NCBI RefSeq assembly: GCF_000177635.2
Contig: NC_014836.1
Span: 62,001-126,000 of the forward strand
Reading direction: 5' to 3'
DNA length: 64,000 nucleotides
DNA from: Desulfurispirillum indicum S5
GTDB taxonomy: Bacteria > Chrysiogenota > Chrysiogenetes > Chrysiogenales > Chrysiogenaceae
Part shown: piece by piece, positions 15,964 through 25,421 of the stretch
Numbering within the stretch: position 1 is the stretch's first letter
Layout: each line of letters begins with the position of its first letter
The notes under the pieces: model-generated
What the model saw: only the letters and a program-made list of their open reading frames with translations
Database searches by the model: none
Told to the model about the DNA's origin: nothing
Position numbers and translations under genes: made by a program

Positions 15964-16473
15964 TCAGTGGGACGATTGCCTCTTCCAGTTCAGCCACCCG
16001 CTTACGTGGGTGGCTATATCGTTTCGGCTCCACAGCCGGTATGCCTCCTCGGGACTCTTCTTACCATCACAGACCCACACACTGCTGAAAATACAATACC
16101 CATCCTGGTAATTCCAGGCGCGCGTGGCATCCAGCTCAGAGATACCCGTGTGGCGACGCAGCGCGTCGAGCTTTGCTGTCAGTGCATCGGGGTGCCCTGC
16201 TCCCATAGCCGGATCAGCGATGGCGATGACCCCGCAGTTTTCCCGCTGTCCAGGGGGAAGTTCAGCCCAGAAAAAACCCACATTGACCTGGTGTTCTTCG
16301 ATTGCCTGGCGAATGCTTTTGCTGAGCCCTTCATACCGTGCGGAAGCTGGGGGGCAGTAGAGCCTGGGTTCAGGGGCGAGCATCATAGCCTGGGCGGTTT
16401 TCTGTAAACGTTCAGCGTCGGCTGGGGGCGTTGATTGCCTGTGGAAAAGTCTCCTGAAGAGCACCTTGAACAT
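15964..16473 (-). CDS. Hypothetical protein downstream of nifQ-like gene
   Basis: 169 residues from the ATG at 16473, with GGAG 5 nt upstream and only 8 bp after the NifQ-like stop, so the two are probably co-transcribed. The N-terminus is basic (MFKVLFRRLFHRQS), the rest mixed alpha/beta with VNVGFFWAELPPGQRENCGVIAIADP and YQDGYCIFSSVWVCDGKKSPEEAYRLW. There is no signal peptide or membrane helix. I do not recognise a family. Coupling to a NifQ-like molybdenum protein is the only clue to its role. Confidence 0.65.
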   Translation of the reverse strand: MFKVLFRRLFHRQSTPPADAERLQKTAQAMMLAPEPRLYCPPASARYEGLSKSIRQAIEEHQVNVGFFWAELPPGQRENCGVIAIADPAMGAGHPDALTAKLDALRRHTGISELDATRAWNYQDGYCIFSSVWVCDGKKSPEEAYRLWSRNDIATHVSGWLNWKRQSSH

Positions 16474-16481
16474 CTGCGCTC

Positions 16482-16817
16482 CTACTGCACGATCTGGCAG
16501 TCGAAGCACTCGTCAAAGTCCTGGCACATGCCACAGGCGGGGGCAGTTTTGCCCAGCAGGTCGTAGAGGTACTTCTTCCAGCGGATGTTTTCCGGTTTGC
16601 GGGCGGCCAGCGCGGGGAAATGCTCCTGCATGAGGGCGTTCATCTCCTTGCGCGAGGCGAGCCCCAGATCCTCATAGAGATGGTTCATCAGCAGGGATTT
16701 GGCCGCGATCAGGGGGGCCAGTTCATGGCGGGCGTAGTCATTGCTGCCGTGTTCGGCGAGCAGCTGGCGCAGGGCCTCTTCCATTTCGCGGTAGGGGTAT
16801 GGTGATGATGTGTTCAC
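16482..16817 (-). CDS. nifQ: NifQ-like molybdenum donor protein (short)
   Basis: 111 residues using the GTG at 16817 (GGAGG 6 nt upstream). The section HLYEDLGLASRKEMNALM, HFPALAARKPENIRWKKYLY, then a C-terminal cysteine cluster (CGMCQDFDECFDC) matches the C-terminal half of NifQ, which carries a Mo-Fe-S cluster and supplies molybdenum for FeMo-cofactor synthesis. The classical NifQ motif is C-x4-C-x2-C-x5-C; here the first Cys is missing while C-x2-C-x5-C remains and an extra Cys follows two residues later. It is shorter than the usual 170-190 residues. No other nif gene is in the window, but a molybdopterin operon is. A role in molybdenum handling is inferred. Confidence 0.65.
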   Translation of the reverse strand: MNTSSPYPYREMEEALRQLLAEHGSNDYARHELAPLIAAKSLLMNHLYEDLGLASRKEMNALMQEHFPALAARKPENIRWKKYLYDLLGKTAPACGMCQDFDECFDCQIVQ

Positions 16818-16910
16818 GGTATGCCTCCAGATTCTGGAATCTACGATTCGACAGCTGAAAAGGCAAGTGTTTTGCCTTGACGGGCGGGAGCAGCAGGCCG
16901 GGAATAGCAA

Positions 16911-16939
16911 GTGACACTGTGGGCACTTTGATTTATAGT
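16911..16939 (+). promoter_or_regulatory. recA promoter candidate
   Basis: GTGACA (16911-16916), 17 bp, TATAGT (16934-16939), start predicted near 16946, about 35 nt before the recA ATG. I see no clear LexA box of the E. coli or Bacillus type around it. Confidence 0.45.
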
Positions 16940-16979
16940 ACTCGCTGACATCGACATCTCACACTGAGGGAGCGTATTC

Positions 16980-18053
16980 ATGAGTGAAAAGCAAAAAGCA
17001 CTGGAGTTGGCAATAGCCCAGATAGAGAAAGCCCACGGAAAAGGCAGCATCATGCGCCTTGGCTCCGGGGAGATACCCGCCATTCCCGTGGTGCCCAGTG
17101 GGAATCTGGCTCTGGATATCGCCCTGGGCGTTGGTGGTTATCCACGGGGGCGTGTCATTGAGATTTACGGCCCTGAATCCAGCGGGAAAACAACCCTCAG
17201 CCTGCACGCCATCGCCGAGGCCCAGAAGATGGGAGGCACGGCGGCCTTCATCGATGCCGAGAACGCCTTTGACGCCATGTATGCCAGGAAAATCGGCATC
17301 AATACGGAAGCCCTGCTGGTCAGCCAGCCCGACTATGGCGAGTCGGCCCTGGAAATTGCCGACACCCTGGTGCGCAGTGGCGCCATTGACGTAATCGTCA
17401 TTGACTCCGTGGCGGCCCTGGTGCCCAAGGCCGAACTGGAAGGGGAAATGGGCGAAGCCACCATGGGAGCTCAGGCACGCCTGATGTCCCAGGCCCTGCG
17501 CAAACTGACCGGAGCCATCAATAAATCCCATACGGTGGTTATCTTCATCAACCAGATCCGCTCGAAGATAGGTGTCATGTTCGGAAATCCTGAGACCACC
17601 ACCGGTGGCAACGCGCTGAAGTTCTACGCCTCCATGCGCCTGGATATCCGTCGCATCGCTTCCATCAAGGAGGGCACCGACGTGACGGGCAACCGCGCCC
17701 GGGTTAAAGTGGTGAAAAACAAAGTGGCGCCACCCTTCAAGGAAGCGGAGTTCGACATCACTTTTGGTGAGGGGATCAGCTCCATCGGCACCATCATCGA
17801 TATGGCGACGGACTATGACATCCTGGGCAAGAGCGGCTCCTGGTACTCCTATAATGGCGAACGCATTGGCCAGGGGCGCGAAAACGTCAAGACCTATCTG
17901 AAAGAGCATCCGGAAGTGACCAAGGAACTGGAGCGCAAGGTCAAGGAGAAGGTAGGCCTGATACCGGTCCTTGAGGATGATGCACCTCAGGCAAAAGAGG
18001 AGCCGGCAGCGCCGACGGGCAAAGGTTCCCGTAAAGCAAAGGATAAGGAGTAA
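16980..18053 (+). CDS. recA: RecA recombinase
   Basis: 357 residues, full length. RecA forms ATP-dependent filaments on single-stranded DNA for strand exchange and SOS induction. Walker [10 protein letters not shown] (about 67-75), Walker [11 protein letters not shown], the L1/L2 loop regions ([37 protein letters not shown]) and [18 protein letters not shown] are all present; the C-terminus is acidic then basic. Oddities against the near-invariant family: [12 protein letters not shown] where IDAEHALDP is usual, and [11 protein letters not shown] where QPDTGEQALEI is usual. It is followed after 4 nt by rplI and then dnaB on the same strand. Confidence 0.98.
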   Translation: MSEKQKALELAIAQIEKAHGKGSIMRLGSGEIPAIPVVPSGNLALDIALGVGGYPRGRVIEIYGPESSGKTTLSLHAIAEAQKMGGTAAFIDAENAFDAMYARKIGINTEALLVSQPDYGESALEIADTLVRSGAIDVIVIDSVAALVPKAELEGEMGEATMGAQARLMSQALRKLTGAINKSHTVVIFINQIRSKIGVMFGNPETTTGGNALKFYASMRLDIRRIASIKEGTDVTGNRARVKVVKNKVAPPFKEAEFDITFGEGISSIGTIIDMATDYDILGKSGSWYSYNGERIGQGRENVKTYLKEHPEVTKELERKVKEKVGLIPVLEDDAPQAKEEPAAPTGKGSRKAKDKE

Positions 18054-18057
18054 TTCC

Positions 18058-18504
18058 ATGAAAGTCATATTTCTGCAGAATGTCCCCGGACAGGGCCGTG
18101 CGGGCGACGTCAAGGACGTTAACCCCGGGTTTGCCCGCAACTTTCTGTTCAAGAAAAGCCTGGCCATCGAGGCCACAGACATCAACCTGGCCGAACTACA
18201 GGAGCGCAAGCGTCAGGAACAGGAGCAGGCCGCCTACGAGCTCGCCCAGGCCCAGGCTCTGGGCAAGGCGGTGCAGGAGGTTGGCGTCCTGAAGTTCACC
18301 CGTCCCTGTGGCGACAAGGGTAAACTCTTCGGTGCTGTGACTTCCGCTGACGTGGCCGATGAACTGGGCAAGCTGGGGCTGGTGGTGGACAAAAAGCAGA
18401 TCAAGCTGCCCCAGGGCATCAAGGCGCTGGGCAAGCATTCTGTTCAGATGCGCCTGCACCCCGAAGTCAAGTTCGACCTGGAGATACAGGTGTTTGAAGA
18501 GTGA
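18058..18504 (+). CDS. rplI: 50S ribosomal protein L9
   Basis: 148 residues from the ATG at 18058, AAGGAG 7 nt upstream. The N-terminal L9 domain is typical ([30 protein letters not shown] in pieces: [22 protein letters not shown]), then the long connecting helix rich in Glu, Gln and Ala (about 42-75) and the C-terminal domain with [15 protein letters not shown]. It binds 23S rRNA domain V near the L1 stalk base. The gene follows recA by 4 nt and its stop overlaps the dnaB start (TGATG), the common rplI-dnaB order. Confidence 0.97.
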   Translation: MKVIFLQNVPGQGRAGDVKDVNPGFARNFLFKKSLAIEATDINLAELQERKRQEQEQAAYELAQAQALGKAVQEVGVLKFTRPCGDKGKLFGAVTSADVADELGKLGLVVDKKQIKLPQGIKALGKHSVQMRLHPEVKFDLEIQVFEE

Positions 18505-19856
18505 TGGAGATCCAGCAGCGTTCCGCGATAAAAATTCCGCCCCATAATACCGAGTCCGAGCACGCTGTGCTGGGAGCCTGTATTGTGGACGACAAGGCCA
18601 TGGCCAAGGTGGTGGAGGTGCTCGGCGCCGAGGACTTCTATCTGGAGGCCCATCGCCATATTTTCACCGCCCTGACCGACCTGTTCAATCATGGCCAGGC
18701 CATTGATTACATCACCCTTTCCGACCAGCTCTCCAAACGCAAGCAACTGGAATACTGCGGCGGGCTGGAGTACCTGGTTAATCTGGCTGGACGGGTAGTG
18801 ACCAGCGCCAACGTCGTTCACTACGCCCGCATTGTGAAGGAGAAGTCGGTCTGCCGCCAGCTGATTGAGGCGGGCACGGACATTGTGGAAAAGGGCTACG
18901 ATGGCGAACAGGACTCCGAGTACCTGTTGGACTATGCCGAAAGCAAGGTTTACCAGATCAGCCAGGGGCGTGCCAAAAAGGGCTTTCACCATATCTATGA
19001 CATCACCAAAGCCGCCTATATGCGCATTGAGGAGCTGTACGAGAAGAAATCCAAGGTCACCGGAGTGACAACCGGTTACCACGACCTGGATGACAAGACC
19101 AGCGGTCTGCAGCCCTCGGATCTCATTATTATTGCTGGTCGTCCCGCCATGGGGAAGACCGCCTTTGCCCTGAGCCTGACTCAGAATGCCACCAGTATCG
19201 GCAAGCACAAGGTGGCCATCTTCTCCCTGGAAATGAGCAAGGAGCAGCTGGTCATGCGTCTTCTGTGCGCCGAAGCTCAGGTGAACTCCAACCGGGTGCG
19301 CACCGGGCAGCTGGAACGCGACGACTGGCCCAGGCTGGCTCAGGCCACGGGCAGCCTCTCCAATCTGGAAATCTATATCGATGACACGCCGGGCATATCG
19401 GTGCTGGAGATCCGCGCCAAGGCGCGTCGACTGGCCAATGAGAAGGGCCTTGACATGATTATCGTGGACTACCTGCAGCTGGTGGGCGGCACCATCAAGG
19501 AGAGTCGCGAGCAGCAGATATCCGAGATATCGCGCTCTCTCAAGGGCCTGGCCAAGGAACTCAATGTGCCGGTTATCGCCCTGAGTCAGCTCAACCGCAG
19601 TGTGGAACAGCGTCAGGACAAGCGTCCCATGCCCTCAGACCTGCGCGAGTCGGGAGCCATTGAGCAGGACGCCGACATCATCATGTTCATCTACCGCGAT
19701 GTGGTTTACCACTCCGACACTCCCGAACCCAATGTGGCCGAGATTATCATCGCCAAGCAGCGCAATGGTCCCACCGGCACGGTCAAACTGCTGTTCCGCG
19801 AGGAACTCACCCGCTTTGAGAACCTGGCCAAGGGTTATCAGCAGGACGGCTACTGA
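18504..19856 (+). CDS. dnaB: Replicative DNA helicase DnaB
   Basis: 450 residues from the ATG at 18504, overlapping the rplI stop by one base; a GTG directly before it (18501) is an alternative. The N-terminal domain (PPHNTESEHAVLGACI) mediates hexamer and primase contacts; the C-terminal RecA-like domain carries GRPAMGKTAFAL (Walker A), SLEMSKEQL, IIVDYLQLV (Walker B), LSQLNRSVEQRQDKRPMPSDLRESGAIEQDAD and the arginine-finger region near IIIAKQRNGPTGTV. It unwinds the fork ahead of the polymerase. A DciA-like candidate loader is encoded at 9800-10246. Confidence 0.97.
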   Translation: MEIQQRSAIKIPPHNTESEHAVLGACIVDDKAMAKVVEVLGAEDFYLEAHRHIFTALTDLFNHGQAIDYITLSDQLSKRKQLEYCGGLEYLVNLAGRVVTSANVVHYARIVKEKSVCRQLIEAGTDIVEKGYDGEQDSEYLLDYAESKVYQISQGRAKKGFHHIYDITKAAYMRIEELYEKKSKVTGVTTGYHDLDDKTSGLQPSDLIIIAGRPAMGKTAFALSLTQNATSIGKHKVAIFSLEMSKEQLVMRLLCAEAQVNSNRVRTGQLERDDWPRLAQATGSLSNLEIYIDDTPGISVLEIRAKARRLANEKGLDMIIVDYLQLVGGTIKESREQQISEISRSLKGLAKELNVPVIALSQLNRSVEQRQDKRPMPSDLRESGAIEQDADIIMFIYRDVVYHSDTPEPNVAEIIIAKQRNGPTGTVKLLFREELTRFENLAKGYQQDGY

Positions 19857-19932
19857 GCCGTCTTTTCCTTTGTATTTCAGCAGGAGCGCCAGTGCTTCGA
19901 AGAGAATGCTGGCGAGAGTGCTGAGTGAATTA

Positions 19933-21633
19933 TTACATCGTTTTTTCTTCTCCACTTTCTGCCTTGTGAGCGTGGGATGGCAGCCGCTCCCTGGAAAGGC
20001 GTCGTTTACGCAGGCTTCTGGCTGACGTGCGTCTCCAGGTGCTCTTCTGCCCTGCGTCATCGAGATCAATCCAAGGTTCGCGGGGTGCTTCCGTGCGCAG
20101 ACCTTTGCGAGCAGCAAAGCGTTCATGGTTCAGAGCGCGCAGCAATCCACCGATCATCAGGACGATGATCAGGGAGAAGGGCAGCGCGGCAGCAATGACC
20201 GTTGACTGAAGGGTTTCAAGTCCACCAGCCACCAGCAGCACCGATGTCAGCAGGGCCAGCACAGCACCCCAGAGAATGCGGTGAGCCGTGGGCGGCTCTG
20301 TGTCCCCGCCGGAAAGAATGGTGTTGATCACCAGGGTTCCCGCATTGGCAGAGGTGATGAGATAGGTGCAGATCAGGAGCACCATGGCCATGGAGGCCAT
20401 GGTTGAAAAAACTCCCAGATTCATGGCCTCGATGGTGACAAACAAGGCGCTGGCGATATCCTGCTCCACTGCGGCAACGATGCCCCCGGCGCCGAACTGC
20501 TCGTGGTGCAGAGCTGTTCCTCCGAAGAGGCCGATCCACACGATGGTGATCAGTGTCGGCACCAGCAGTACGCCGGCCACAAATTCGCGGAAGGTGCGGC
20601 CCCGGGAGATGCGGGCGATGAACATGCCCACAAAGGGTGACCATGCGATCCACCAGCCCCAGAAGAAGACCGTCCACTGGGCTTGCCACTGGTCTCCCCG
20701 CGTGACGTTGGTGTGGAAGGTCATGGCCAGAATGTTCTGGAGATAGTCCCCCGTGGACTCCAGGATCAGCCCGATCAGGTACTGGGTGGGCCCAAAGAGC
20801 AGGATAAAACTCACCATGGCGATGCTGAGCCAGAAATTCATCTCCGACAGTATGCGCACCCCGCGGCGAACTCCGGATACCACCGATGTCGTGGCAATGG
20901 CCATGATGATAGCGGTGATGGAAAGTTGCAGGCGCACAGAGGCGTCCAGTCCAAAGACCTGCTGTAATCCGGAGTTCATCTGCTGAACGCCCAGTCCGAG
21001 GGTGGTGGCGATACCGAAAATGGTGCCGAAAACCGCCAGCGTGTCCACGATGTCGCCCAGGGGACCGCGTACCCGTTCACCGAAGAATGGGTAGAGGGCT
21101 GAGCGCACTGTGAGGGGCAGGTTGTGGCGAAAAGAGAAATAGGCCATGGACAGAGCAACAAAGGCAAAAATAGCCCAGCCGTTGAGCCCCCAGTGGAAAT
21201 AGGTCAGGCGCATGGCGACCGTGGCGGCTTCCGGGCTCATGCCGCTGCCGATAAAGGGGTTCTCCTGAAATTGCAGGATGGGTTGAGCCACAGCCCAGAA
21301 GAGAATGCCCACCCCAGTGCCGGCGGCAAAAAGCATGGCGACCCAGGAGAAAAAGGTGAACTCGGGGCGTTCATCATCGCCGCCGAGGCGGACATTTTTG
21401 AAGCGCCCGATGCCAAGCCATACCATGAAGAAGAGCAGGAAAGCCACCAGGGCCACATAATACCACTCCAGGAACGGATTCAGGGCAGTGCGGATGGTGC
21501 TGATATGCCGGGCGCTCAGCTGGTTATGGAAGGTTCCCGCCCACAGGGCCAGCAGGATAATGACGATGGTGGCAATGGTAGTGCGCGGGTTCATGCCCTG
21601 CAGGAGTCCTGATCTGGCCTGTCCGTAGTACAC
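19933..21633 (-). CDS. BCCT-family betaine/choline/carnitine transporter
   Basis: 566 residues; the GTG at 21633 has AGGAGG 7 nt upstream and is preferred over the ATG at 21594. About twelve membrane helices. Family motifs: FHWGLNGWAIFAF (aromatic substrate site) and FFWGWWIAWSPFVGMFIARISRGRT, the BCCT signature. The C-terminal tail is hydrophilic and strongly basic (WRRTSARSLRKRRLSRERL), as in osmosensing members such as BetP. It probably imports glycine betaine or a related compatible solute with Na+ under osmotic stress; the substrate cannot be fixed from sequence. Last gene of a minus-strand run (uvrD-like, CDF, BCCT), convergent with dnaB. Confidence 0.9.
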   Translation of the reverse strand: MYYGQARSGLLQGMNPRTTIATIVIILLALWAGTFHNQLSARHISTIRTALNPFLEWYYVALVAFLLFFMVWLGIGRFKNVRLGGDDERPEFTFFSWVAMLFAAGTGVGILFWAVAQPILQFQENPFIGSGMSPEAATVAMRLTYFHWGLNGWAIFAFVALSMAYFSFRHNLPLTVRSALYPFFGERVRGPLGDIVDTLAVFGTIFGIATTLGLGVQQMNSGLQQVFGLDASVRLQLSITAIIMAIATTSVVSGVRRGVRILSEMNFWLSIAMVSFILLFGPTQYLIGLILESTGDYLQNILAMTFHTNVTRGDQWQAQWTVFFWGWWIAWSPFVGMFIARISRGRTFREFVAGVLLVPTLITIVWIGLFGGTALHHEQFGAGGIVAAVEQDIASALFVTIEAMNLGVFSTMASMAMVLLICTYLITSANAGTLVINTILSGGDTEPPTAHRILWGAVLALLTSVLLVAGGLETLQSTVIAAALPFSLIIVLMIGGLLRALNHERFAARKGLRTEAPREPWIDLDDAGQKSTWRRTSARSLRKRRLSRERLPSHAHKAESGEEKTM

Positions 21634-21684
21634 TCTCTGGCCTCCTTGTTCTGAGATTACTGGGCGATGCCGTTCGTGGCGCCC

Positions 21685-22644
21685 TTATGATTTTATGGTC
21701 TGCTTGCCGATGGGGCACTGGGTGTTTGGCGTCTCCTCCGGGCAGTGCTTGACGCTGCAGGGGTCGAGGTGGATGACAATATCGGCATCCGCAAACTGCT
21801 CCTTCAGGCTGGCCTCCACGGCATCGGCGATATCGTGGGCCTGTTTGATGGTGTAATTTTTACAGACGGTTATGTGCATATCCATAATTTTTGTGGAGCC
21901 GCTTTTGCGGGTGCGCAGGTCGTGGAGGTCGACAATCTCCCGATTGGCCAGCACAATTTCCGTAATCTGCTGTCGCTGAGTTTCAGGCAGGGCGCTCTCG
22001 GCCAGTTCGTTCAGCACTTTTCCCAGCAGGGGCAGGGCTTCCTTGATGATGTACAGGGCAATGAGGATGGAGATCAGTGGGTCCAGCCAGGGCCATGGCA
22101 CAAAGAACATGACCGTAAGGGCCACCATGACACCGCCGTTGGTCCAGACATCGGTGGAATAGTGCAGGGAGTCAGTCTGAAGGGCCAGCGAATCGGTGGT
22201 TCGGGCAGTCCTGCGCAGGTAGCGGCTTAACACCAGGGAGACCATGGCGCTGACGGCCATAATGGCGATACCCAGCTGCAGACCCTCCGTGGCCATGGTG
22301 TCGCCGCTGACAATGCGTCGAACGCCTTCATAGGTCAGAAAGATACCAATGCCGAGGATGACGGTTCCCTGGAAGAGAGCGGCCATGGTTTCGAACTTGC
22401 CGTGACCGAAAGGGTGCTCCGGGTCGGCAGGTTGGGCGGCCATGCGGATTCCGACAAAATTGGCGGCGCTCATGACGATATCCATGATGGAGTCGATGGC
22501 CATGGCGATAATGGCCAGGGAGTTGATGGTTATACCCACGGCCAGTTTGGCGGTGGCCAGGATGATGGCGACACTGACGCTGAAGAAGGAAGCGCGCTTT
22601 TTCAGGCGCAGGTGGTGGCCGGCATGCTCATCGCGGTTGTTCAT
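21685..22644 (-). CDS. Cation diffusion facilitator metal exporter
   Basis: 319 residues; the start overlaps the stop of the UvrD-family helicase by 4 nt (ATGA). Six membrane helices and a cytoplasmic C-terminal domain. Metal site residues: Asp pair in TM2 (AIDSIMDIVMSAANF) and HYSTDVWTN (HxxxD) in TM5; HPFGHGKFE follows TM2. This is the FieF/YiiP-type arrangement for Zn2+, Fe2+ or Mn2+ export by proton antiport. The C-terminal region contains HLDPCSVKHCPEETPNTQC, a Cys/His-rich tail that may bind metal. Coupling to a helicase gene looks incidental. Confidence 0.9.
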   Translation of the reverse strand: MNNRDEHAGHHLRLKKRASFFSVSVAIILATAKLAVGITINSLAIIAMAIDSIMDIVMSAANFVGIRMAAQPADPEHPFGHGKFETMAALFQGTVILGIGIFLTYEGVRRIVSGDTMATEGLQLGIAIMAVSAMVSLVLSRYLRRTARTTDSLALQTDSLHYSTDVWTNGGVMVALTVMFFVPWPWLDPLISILIALYIIKEALPLLGKVLNELAESALPETQRQQITEIVLANREIVDLHDLRTRKSGSTKIMDMHITVCKNYTIKQAHDIADAVEASLKEQFADADIVIHLDPCSVKHCPEETPNTQCPIGKQTIKS

Positions 22645-24572
22645 AGCTTATGCAGCAGTTCCTGGGGAATATCCCGCAGGAACATGCTTTCTCCGCAGAA
22701 GGTGGTTTTGCCGAACATGGTTCGGCTTTGGGCGCGGGTGAGAAAGAGCTTTTCCTGGCAGCGAGTAACGGCCACGTACATCAGGCGGCGCTCTTCTTCC
22801 TGGGCAAACTGATTCCCCATGCTCATGGGCGAAGGAAAAAGGGTGTTTTCCAGCCCGCTGAGGAAGACAACGGGAAACTCAAGGCCCTTGGCGGAGTGAA
22901 TAGTCAGCAGGCTGACGCCCTCCTGGGTGTTCTGGCGGGTTTCAATGCCCAGATTGATCTCCTCAAGGAAGTGGCTCAGGGTGATCTGCTCCGCAGGGCG
23001 CTCCTTTTCGAAGGCGGTGGCGGCGCTGATCAGTTCGCCGATGTTCTCCAGGCGCGACTGGGCCTGGTGCTCATCTTCGCGATTGCGGATATCCTTGTCG
23101 ATTCCCGCCTTGCGCACGATTTCCTCAATCATGTCGCTGATGAGGTAGTCCTGGCCACCCTGGAAGGAGGCAAGAAACTCCAGGAAATTCTCGATGCTCT
23201 GGCGGGCCTTACCCCGCAGGTCAGCGGCCATGAGGGCGGCAGCTTCCAGCACGGGGCGACCGCTGTCCACGGCCAGGCTGACGATTTTCTCCACTGACGC
23301 GGCACCAATACCCCGCAGGGGGTAGTTGACGACGCGTTCAAAGGCCTGAATATCCCTGGGGTTGGCGATCAGGCTGACATAGGCAAGTACGTCCTGAATT
23401 TCTTTACGTTTCCAGAACTCGAAGGAGCCCACCACGCGGTAGGGGATTCCCCGGCGCAGCAGCAGGGCTTCAAAGAGGCGGCTCTGGGCGTTGGTGCGGT
23501 AGAGCACAGCAATGTCACTGGGGGCGAACCCGTCGCTGAGAAGCTGCTGGATTTCACCGACGATGAAGCTGGCTTCGTCGTCGGCGCTGGGTAACACCTT
23601 GAGACCGATTTTCTCGCCGGGTCCCAGGTCGGAGAAGAGTTGCTTGGGGTGACGGCGCGGGTTACGGCTGATGATACTGTTGGCGCAGTCGAGAATACTC
23701 TGGGGAGACCGGTAATTCTGCTCCAGCTTGAAGATGGCGGTATTGGGATAGTGCTGTTCGAAGTTGAGGATATTCTCGATGGTGGCACCACGAAAGCGAT
23801 AGATGGACTGATCGTCATCGCCCACGGCAAAAAGATTGCGGTGCTGTCCGGCCAGCAGGTGCAGGATTTCAAACTGAACCTGGTTGGTGTCCTGGTACTC
23901 ATCCACGTGGATGTAGCGAAACTTCTGCTGGTACTTCTGCAGGACATCGGAAGAGTGGTACAGGATCTCCTTGAGGTTCAGCAGCAGATCATCGAAATCC
24001 ATGGCGTTGAAGCTGAGCATCAGCTTCTGATATTCGCGGAAGACCGGGGCGATCACAGTGGTGTCGAGGGTCGAAGCGCTCTCCAGGTCGTCTGGGCGAT
24101 AACCGCTGTTTTTAAGGGAGCTTATGATACCAAGAGCCTTTTTGGCCGGCATGGTCTGCGCGCTGATGTTGAGGCGCTTGAGAACCTTGGTGACCACCTT
24201 GAGGCCGTCGGCAGGATCGTAGATGACAAAATCGCTTTCGTACCCGATATGGTGACACTCAATACGCAGGATGCGCAAGGCGATGCTGTGGAAGGTTCCG
24301 ATCCAGATGTCGCTGGCCACGGGGCCCAGCCGGGAGCGAATCCGCTGGCGCATTTCTCCAGCGGCCTTGTTGGTGAAGGTGACCGCCAGGATATTCCAGG
24401 GTGCGACTCCCTGCTGAAGGAGATTCATGATTCTGGCGGTGAGGACACGGGTCTTGCCGCTGCCAGCTCCGGCCAGGATCAGGGCAGGCCCGTCCACGTG
24501 GGCCACGGCTGCGCCCTGCTGGGTATTGAGTTGGGAAAAAATGGCTTGTGAAATGTCCTGGGTATGGGGCAC
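22641..24572 (-). CDS. UvrD/PcrA/Rep-family DNA helicase
   Basis: 643 residues from a GTG at 24572 (AAGGA 7 nt upstream), close to Rep in length and shorter than UvrD (about 720). Superfamily 1A motifs in order: Q motif LNTQQGAAV, motif I LAGAGSGKTRVL, Ia VTFTNKAAGEMRQR, II VDEYQDTN, III GDDDQSIYRFRGA, IV EQNYRSPQSIL, V LLTIHSAKGLEFPVVF, VI EEERRLMYVAVTR. It is a 3'-5' ATP-dependent helicase for repair or restart of replication forks. UvrD, PcrA and Rep cannot be separated safely here, so no symbol is given. An inverted-repeat element lies just upstream. Confidence 0.93.
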   Translation of the reverse strand: MPHTQDISQAIFSQLNTQQGAAVAHVDGPALILAGAGSGKTRVLTARIMNLLQQGVAPWNILAVTFTNKAAGEMRQRIRSRLGPVASDIWIGTFHSIALRILRIECHHIGYESDFVIYDPADGLKVVTKVLKRLNISAQTMPAKKALGIISSLKNSGYRPDDLESASTLDTTVIAPVFREYQKLMLSFNAMDFDDLLLNLKEILYHSSDVLQKYQQKFRYIHVDEYQDTNQVQFEILHLLAGQHRNLFAVGDDDQSIYRFRGATIENILNFEQHYPNTAIFKLEQNYRSPQSILDCANSIISRNPRRHPKQLFSDLGPGEKIGLKVLPSADDEASFIVGEIQQLLSDGFAPSDIAVLYRTNAQSRLFEALLLRRGIPYRVVGSFEFWKRKEIQDVLAYVSLIANPRDIQAFERVVNYPLRGIGAASVEKIVSLAVDSGRPVLEAAALMAADLRGKARQSIENFLEFLASFQGGQDYLISDMIEEIVRKAGIDKDIRNREDEHQAQSRLENIGELISAATAFEKERPAEQITLSHFLEEINLGIETRQNTQEGVSLLTIHSAKGLEFPVVFLSGLENTLFPSPMSMGNQFAQEEERRLMYVAVTRCQEKLFLTRAQSRTMFGKTTFCGESMFLRDIPQELLHKL

Positions 24573-24590
24573 CAGTTCGTCCTTTTGCAG

Positions 24591-24653
24591 GCTGCTGAAA
24601 AACCCTCGCCGTTGGCCGTGTCCGTGGCGCGCACGTGAGCATTTTTCAGCAGC
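24591..24653. repeat. Inverted-repeat element, copy A (csrA-uvrD gap)
   Basis: Perfect 12-bp ends GCTGCTGAAAAA (24591-24602) and TTTTTCAGCAGC (24642-24653) around a 39-bp GC-rich core. Similar ends recur at 58581-58699 and, less well, 59637-59730, so this is a dispersed non-coding element. On the minus strand it forms a stem between csrA and the helicase gene and may act as a terminator. Confidence 0.65.
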
Positions 24654-24706
24654 GTGTCGATTATGGGGTTTGCAGCAAGCTGAGGGTGTGCCAATACGTG
24701 CCGGGC

Positions 24707-24946
24707 TTAATTTTTCTTGCTGGTGGGGAAGGTGAAGTTGCCGGGAAGCTGGAGGTGCTGCGAACTCTGGGCGGCGGCGCGGTTTTCTTCCTGGATGGCG
24801 TCGTAAACTTCCTTGCGATAAACCTTGACATTACGCGGGGCTTCAATGCCGATCTTCACCACGCCATTCATGGCATCCACAACGGTGATGAAGATATCGT
24901 CCCCGATCATGATGGTTTCGTTTTTTTTACGGGAGAGTACCAGCAT
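24707..24946 (-). CDS. csrA: Carbon storage / translational regulator CsrA
   Basis: 79 residues. [18 protein letters not shown] is the signature start; core strands continue through [23 protein letters not shown], including the RNA-contact residues Leu4, Arg6 and Arg44 region (APRNVKVYR). The dimer binds GGA motifs in mRNA leaders and represses or stabilises targets, typically flagellin. The C-terminal tail of about 20 residues is longer than in E. coli. It starts 2 nt after the fliW stop, the usual fliW-csrA pair in which FliW binds and inhibits CsrA. Confidence 0.96.
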   Translation of the reverse strand: MLVLSRKKNETIMIGDDIFITVVDAMNGVVKIGIEAPRNVKVYRKEVYDAIQEENRAAAQSSQHLQLPGNFTFPTSKKN

Positions 24947-24948
24947 GA

Positions 24949-25374
24949 CTATTCCCCGAATACCGGGTATTTGATGGGATACTGCGGATCATTCAGCACC
25001 ACCTGCTTGGCGATGTTGTTGCGGGTATTGAGCACAAGGGGCGCCTGGAGGTTGGCAGTCATCTTCTTGGGATCCTGGGGTACGACCACGATGGTGTAGA
25101 CCTGGGCAGACTCTTCCGATTCCAGCTGCAGATCCTCCACGTCGGAGCGACTCAGGCGCACGGCGTAGTCGGGCTTGAAGAGTACCGGGTCGAGCACCAC
25201 AAAGGCCAGAGTAGTGTCATCCAGTGACTGGAGCCACTTGAACGGGGTGTCATCGGAGTGATCCCGCAACACATACTGCTTGAGATCGGGGAAACCCAGC
25301 AGGGGTTCGGTCATGCGGATGATGTCTTCTTCGGCGACGGTTATTTCGCCAAAGCGGCTGGTTGTAATTTTCAT
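24949..25374 (-). CDS. fliW: Flagellar assembly factor FliW (CsrA antagonist)
   Basis: 141 residues from the ATG at 25374, AGGAG 5 nt upstream; longer frames to 25452 lack support. Typical FliW features: [50 protein letters not shown], and the C-terminal [19 protein letters not shown]. FliW binds CsrA allosterically and releases flagellin mRNA when flagellin is exported. It sits between an L,D-transpeptidase gene and csrA rather than beside flgK/flgL, so the flagellar structural genes are elsewhere. Confidence 0.95.
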   Translation of the reverse strand: MKITTSRFGEITVAEEDIIRMTEPLLGFPDLKQYVLRDHSDDTPFKWLQSLDDTTLAFVVLDPVLFKPDYAVRLSRSDVEDLQLESEESAQVYTIVVVPQDPKKMTANLQAPLVLNTRNNIAKQVVLNDPQYPIKYPVFGE

Positions 25375-25421
25375 TGAGACTCCTGTATTGTTCCCTGGCT
25401 CCTCGGCAGGGCGATGTTGTG

